Source of the DNA: Bacilli bacterium
GTDB taxonomy: Bacteria; Bacillota; Bacilli; Tumebacillales; JAQBPP01
DNA length: 8,446 bases
Assembly: GCA_028287455.1 (NCBI GenBank)
Contig: JAQBPP010000391.1
Span: 1-8,446, forward strand
Reading direction: 5' to 3'
Shown: positions 6,379 through 8,446 of the stretch, one piece after another
Numbering within the stretch: position 1 is the stretch's first letter
How the letters are laid out: every line of letters begins with the position of its first letter
Translations under genes and position numbers: made by a program
The notes under the pieces: model-generated
What the model was told of the DNA's origin: nothing
The model's database searches: none
What the model saw: the letters and a program-made list of their open reading frames with translations, nothing else

Positions 6379-7602
6379 CTGAAATCGATCCGCCAAAGGA
6401 ATGTAGCGATCTGGACGTTACTTGCCGGCGTGTTGTTAACCCACTTTGCTTCCTACTTATTCCAGCCCTTTTTATCCATTTACCTCACGACGCGCGTGGG
6501 TGTTTCTTTGCAGCAGGCAGGAACGATGTTAGCGGTATCGTCCACTTTCTACATTATAAGCAGCTTCGCCGGAGGTTGGTTAAGTGATCATGCAGGCCAA
6601 AGGTGGGTTACACTCACAGGGCTGATCCTGCGCGGCATTGGTATTCTGATCTACCCCTACGGAGTCTTAAATGCCGGGTGGATACTGCCGGCTGCCATTC
6701 TAACCGGACTTGGCAATGGTATTTATATCCCGGCAGCGAAAGCCGGGATCGCCACTCTTGCGGAGCTGAAAGAGCGCAGAACAGTTTTTTCATTAAGAGG
6801 TATCGCAGCAAATATCGGTACTACCCTGGGTCCGCTGCTTGGCGGGTATTTATTTGCGCGCTCCATCTTTTGGCTGTTTACAGTTTCTACAGTACTTTAT
6901 GTGGGATTAGGAATCGTACATGCCCTGCTGTTGCCTGCGAAAATAAAAACAGACACGAGCGCAACAGAAATCATGCGTAAAGCAGCCGCCCCCCGCATGT
7001 ATGTGGTTTTCAAAGACAGCAGATATCTGATGTATACCGTAATTAGCATTCTGATTTGGCTGCTGTATGCCCAATTAACGTTTTCCGTACCCCTAAGAAT
7101 CACTTATCTGCACATGGGTAGTGCAGCAATAGGATGGATTTGGGCGCTTAGCAGTATCTTAATCATTGCGTTTCAGGCTGGCCTCACCAAACGTGCAGCT
7201 GGTCATTCGCCGCTGCGTTTATTAGCTTGGGGCACGTTATTATTTGCAGTCGGTTTTGGTACCATCAGTCTTTCTCGAGGATTTTGGTCTCTTCTGGCCA
7301 GTGTGTTACTGATTACCGTTGGGGAAATGCTGGTTATGCCAACCATTGATTCCACTGTTGCGTTATTTGCAACAGAGCACACGGCAGGTCTCTATTATGG
7401 AGTAGCTTCTGTTGCTTTTGGCATCGGTGACGCACTGGGCAATTATTTGGGCGGCTGGGTGATGAATACGGTGAACCAAGGCATGCCCGCTGGCTTTCCC
7501 TGGCTGCTTTATAGCGGATTAGGAATCCTAATTACTCTGTGTATTTTAGCATTCGATAAATCCAGATTGTTTCATGACATGAATGAACTAACTCCTGCCT
7601 GA
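6379..7602 (+). CDS. MFS transporter, 12-helix type, likely CTG start
   Basis: Inner-membrane secondary transporter of the major facilitator superfamily, about 407 residues with alternating hydrophobic segments consistent with twelve helices. MFS motif A is visible between helices 2 and 3 as GGWLSDHAGQRW. A glycine-rich helix-4/5 region (LTGLGNGIYIPAAKAGIATL, then GTTLGPLLGGYLF) and a late GIGDALGNYLGGW are also typical. The frame is open from 6364. Starting at CTG 6379 gives a short basic N-terminus (KSIRQRN) followed by a complete first helix, behind AAAGGAG at good spacing. The first standard start, GTG 6430, would remove 17 residues and cut the first helix. It is divergent from proB; downstream, marR has its own promoter. 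It resembles proton-driven drug exporters, but the substrate is unknown. A start-codon mutation or sequencing error (ATG to CTG) is an alternative. Confidence 0.88.
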   Translation: MKSIRQRNVAIWTLLAGVLLTHFASYLFQPFLSIYLTTRVGVSLQQAGTMLAVSSTFYIISSFAGGWLSDHAGQRWVTLTGLILRGIGILIYPYGVLNAGWILPAAILTGLGNGIYIPAAKAGIATLAELKERRTVFSLRGIAANIGTTLGPLLGGYLFARSIFWLFTVSTVLYVGLGIVHALLLPAKIKTDTSATEIMRKAAAPRMYVVFKDSRYLMYTVISILIWLLYAQLTFSVPLRITYLHMGSAAIGWIWALSSILIIAFQAGLTKRAAGHSPLRLLAWGTLLFAVGFGTISLSRGFWSLLASVLLITVGEMLVMPTIDSTVALFATEHTAGLYYGVASVAFGIGDALGNYLGGWVMNTVNQGMPAGFPWLLYSGLGILITLCILAFDKSRLFHDMNELTPA

Positions 7603-7618
7603 GAGCAGCAACTTCTGC

Positions 7619-7647
7619 TTGACACTCAGCCAAACAAATTATACAGT
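7619..7647 (+). promoter_or_regulatory. Candidate promoter of the marR-exporter operon
   Basis: A perfect TTGACA (7619-7624) is followed after 17 bases by TACAGT (7642-7647), four of six matches to TATAAT. A perfect TATAAT also occurs at 7647-7652, but its spacing from this -35 box is 22 bases, too long. The start point would be near 7655, leaving a leader of about 65 bases before marR. Confidence 0.55.
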
Positions 7648-7652
7648 ATAAT
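7638..7652. promoter_or_regulatory. Perfect palindrome, probable MarR operator
   Basis: ATTATAC (7638-7644), one central A, and GTATAAT (7646-7652) form a perfect 7-bp inverted repeat. It covers the likely -10 box of the marR promoter. MarR-family dimers typically bind such AT-rich palindromes of 15-20 bp in their own promoters, so autorepression of marR and the exporter is the natural reading. Binding is inferred from position and symmetry only. Confidence 0.6.
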
Positions 7653-7720
7653 AATTAATCCACTTAAACATTAGACAGATTAAATTTTTATCGAAGATTC
7701 GTCTAAGAGAGGATGCAACT

Positions 7721-8212
7721 ATGTTAAGCGATGACGATTCGTGGACCAAACGATTTCATCTTGCGATGAGAACTACGATGGAAAATTTGGGTCATCGCAT
7801 GTTTGTCGAGGGTCAATTCGAGCTGACTCCGCCGCAGTATTTTATGCTGTATTGCATTCAGAATGAACGTCAATGCACCGTATCGCAATTGGCTGACAAA
7901 ATGCACGTGAAGCCCAGTGCCATCACGGTAATGTTGGATCGTCTGGAGCAGCATGGCTGCATCGTTCGCATCCGTGATCAAGCGGATCGCAGGGTAGTGT
8001 ATGTTCAGCTGACTGAAACAGGCAGCGAGTATTTGGAGCAAGTGATGCAAATTCGCAAACAGATGATTCAACAATGTTTGAAACAGCTTCCGCAGCAAGA
8101 ATTCGATGCTTTTTTAAACACGTTGGAAAAAATTGCAGCGTTTTCCGACAAACTGGACATGAAAACGATCATTGATTCCGTCTTAAGCAGTAAACACAGA
8201 GAAAAAGATTGA
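7721..8212 (+). CDS. MarR-family transcriptional regulator
   Basis: Cytoplasmic DNA-binding protein of 163 residues, the usual MarR length, expected to act as a dimer that leaves its operator on binding a small molecule. The winged helix-turn-helix is visible: QCTVSQLADKMHVKPSAITVML (about 51-72) contains the helix-turn-helix and recognition helix, LEQHGCIVRIRD leads to the wing, and DQADRRVVYVQLTETG (86-101) is the family's DxxDRR signature. Flanking N- and C-terminal helices would form the dimer interface. Cysteines lie at 45, 52, 80 and 109; none is at the N-terminal position of OhrR peroxide sensors, so redox sensing is not suggested. The ATG start has AGAGAGG eight bases upstream. It precedes a drug exporter by 23 bases, and a palindrome sits in its promoter, the arrangement seen in EmrR-type efflux control. 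The inducer is unknown. Confidence 0.95.
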   Translation: MLSDDDSWTKRFHLAMRTTMENLGHRMFVEGQFELTPPQYFMLYCIQNERQCTVSQLADKMHVKPSAITVMLDRLEQHGCIVRIRDQADRRVVYVQLTETGSEYLEQVMQIRKQMIQQCLKQLPQQEFDAFLNTLEKIAAFSDKLDMKTIIDSVLSSKHREKD

Positions 8213-8235
8213 AGTGCAATTAGGAGGAGTTAGAG

Positions 8236-8446
8236 ATGGAACTAACGCAAACTCAAGGTCAAGCGCTGGCCGAGACCGATTCAACAGAACATCGCCGTGG
8301 GCTTTTAATCGTGGGATTAATCATCGCCATGCTGTTTGGTGCACTTGATCAGACAATTGTCGGCACGGCCATGCCCCGAATTGTGGGCGATTTAGGCGGT
8401 CTGTCTTTAATGACCTGGTTAACCACAGCCTATATGCTCACTTCCA
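8236..8446 (+). CDS. DHA2/EmrB-QacA-type MFS drug exporter, N-terminal part (runs off the right edge)
   Basis: Only the first 70 codons are in the window. They give a short charged N-terminus, a first transmembrane helix (about 22-38) and the motif GALDQTIVGTAMPRIVGDLGG (35-55), the signature at the end of helix 1 in the 14-helix drug:proton antiporters (LDxTIVxxAxPxI). WLTTAYMLTS opens helix 2. The ATG at 8236 has a near-perfect TAGGAGGAG six bases upstream. It begins 23 bases after the marR stop with no terminator between, so both are expected to form one operon controlled by the MarR-family protein. Substrate range cannot be told from this fragment. The rest of the gene, and any partner such as an EmrA-like adaptor, lies beyond the edge. 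Confidence 0.93.
   Translation, partial: MELTQTQGQALAETDSTEHRRGLLIVGLIIAMLFGALDQTIVGTAMPRIVGDLGGLSLMTWLTTAYMLTS

Noticed and set aside
6321..6587. Plus-strand open frame overlapping the start of the MFS gene, with ATGs at 6321 and 6372
   Set aside because: The product is not membrane-like and matches nothing I know. The ATG at 6372 is only two bases from AAAGGAG, and the MFS frame explains the same sequence from CTG 6379 without a frameshift.
7604..7620. Possible hairpin AGCAG-CAACTT-CTGCT after the MFS stop codon
   Set aside because: The stem is only 5 bp, no T-tract follows, and it runs into the marR -35 box.
7724..8098. Open frame of 124 codons antisense to marR
   Set aside because: It mirrors the marR coding frame, has no ribosome-binding site and no domain.

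Overview
The window looks like a chromosomal segment from a spore-forming member of the Bacilli. IlvD, the YtaF-type membrane protein, the ProB kinase and the YkoP-like domain all resemble Bacillus-group proteins, Shine-Dalgarno sequences are strong, and GTG/TTG starts are frequent. The genus cannot be fixed; something near Alicyclobacillaceae or Paenibacillaceae is a guess from protein style. I see no insertion sequence, CRISPR array, rRNA, tRNA or phage gene, and no gene-free stretch longer than 300 bases.

Minus-strand block (1-6239). Read in the direction of transcription, the order is: proB (glutamate 5-kinase without a PUA domain); a membrane-anchored NodB-type polysaccharide deacetylase fused to a YkoP-like domain; a UgtP/MGDG-synthase-like GT28 glycosyltransferase; ilvD (dihydroxy-acid dehydratase); a YtaF-type MntP-superfamily membrane protein; and the start of a DNA topoisomerase III that runs off the left edge. 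The deacetylase and glycosyltransferase overlap by four bases (GTGA) and are probably translationally coupled. ilvD has its own candidate promoter and is followed by a hairpin terminator. That terminator separates it from the ytaF-topB pair, which has a possible sporulation-type promoter.

Plus-strand block (6379-8446). A 12-helix-type MFS transporter is divergent from proB. Its only sensible start is a CTG behind a strong Shine-Dalgarno sequence. It is followed by a MarR-family regulator and, 23 bases on, the first 70 codons of a DHA2/EmrB-type drug exporter. A perfect 15-bp palindrome lies in the likely promoter of the MarR gene and is the obvious candidate for its autoregulatory operator.

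How the genes fit together: the marR-exporter pair forms a typical inducible efflux operon. The deacetylase-YkoP/glycosyltransferase pair looks like a two-gene module that builds and then trims an envelope glycolipid or glycan. Its substrate is unknown, and it is the part of the window most worth following up. The remaining genes (proB, ilvD, topB) are housekeeping.
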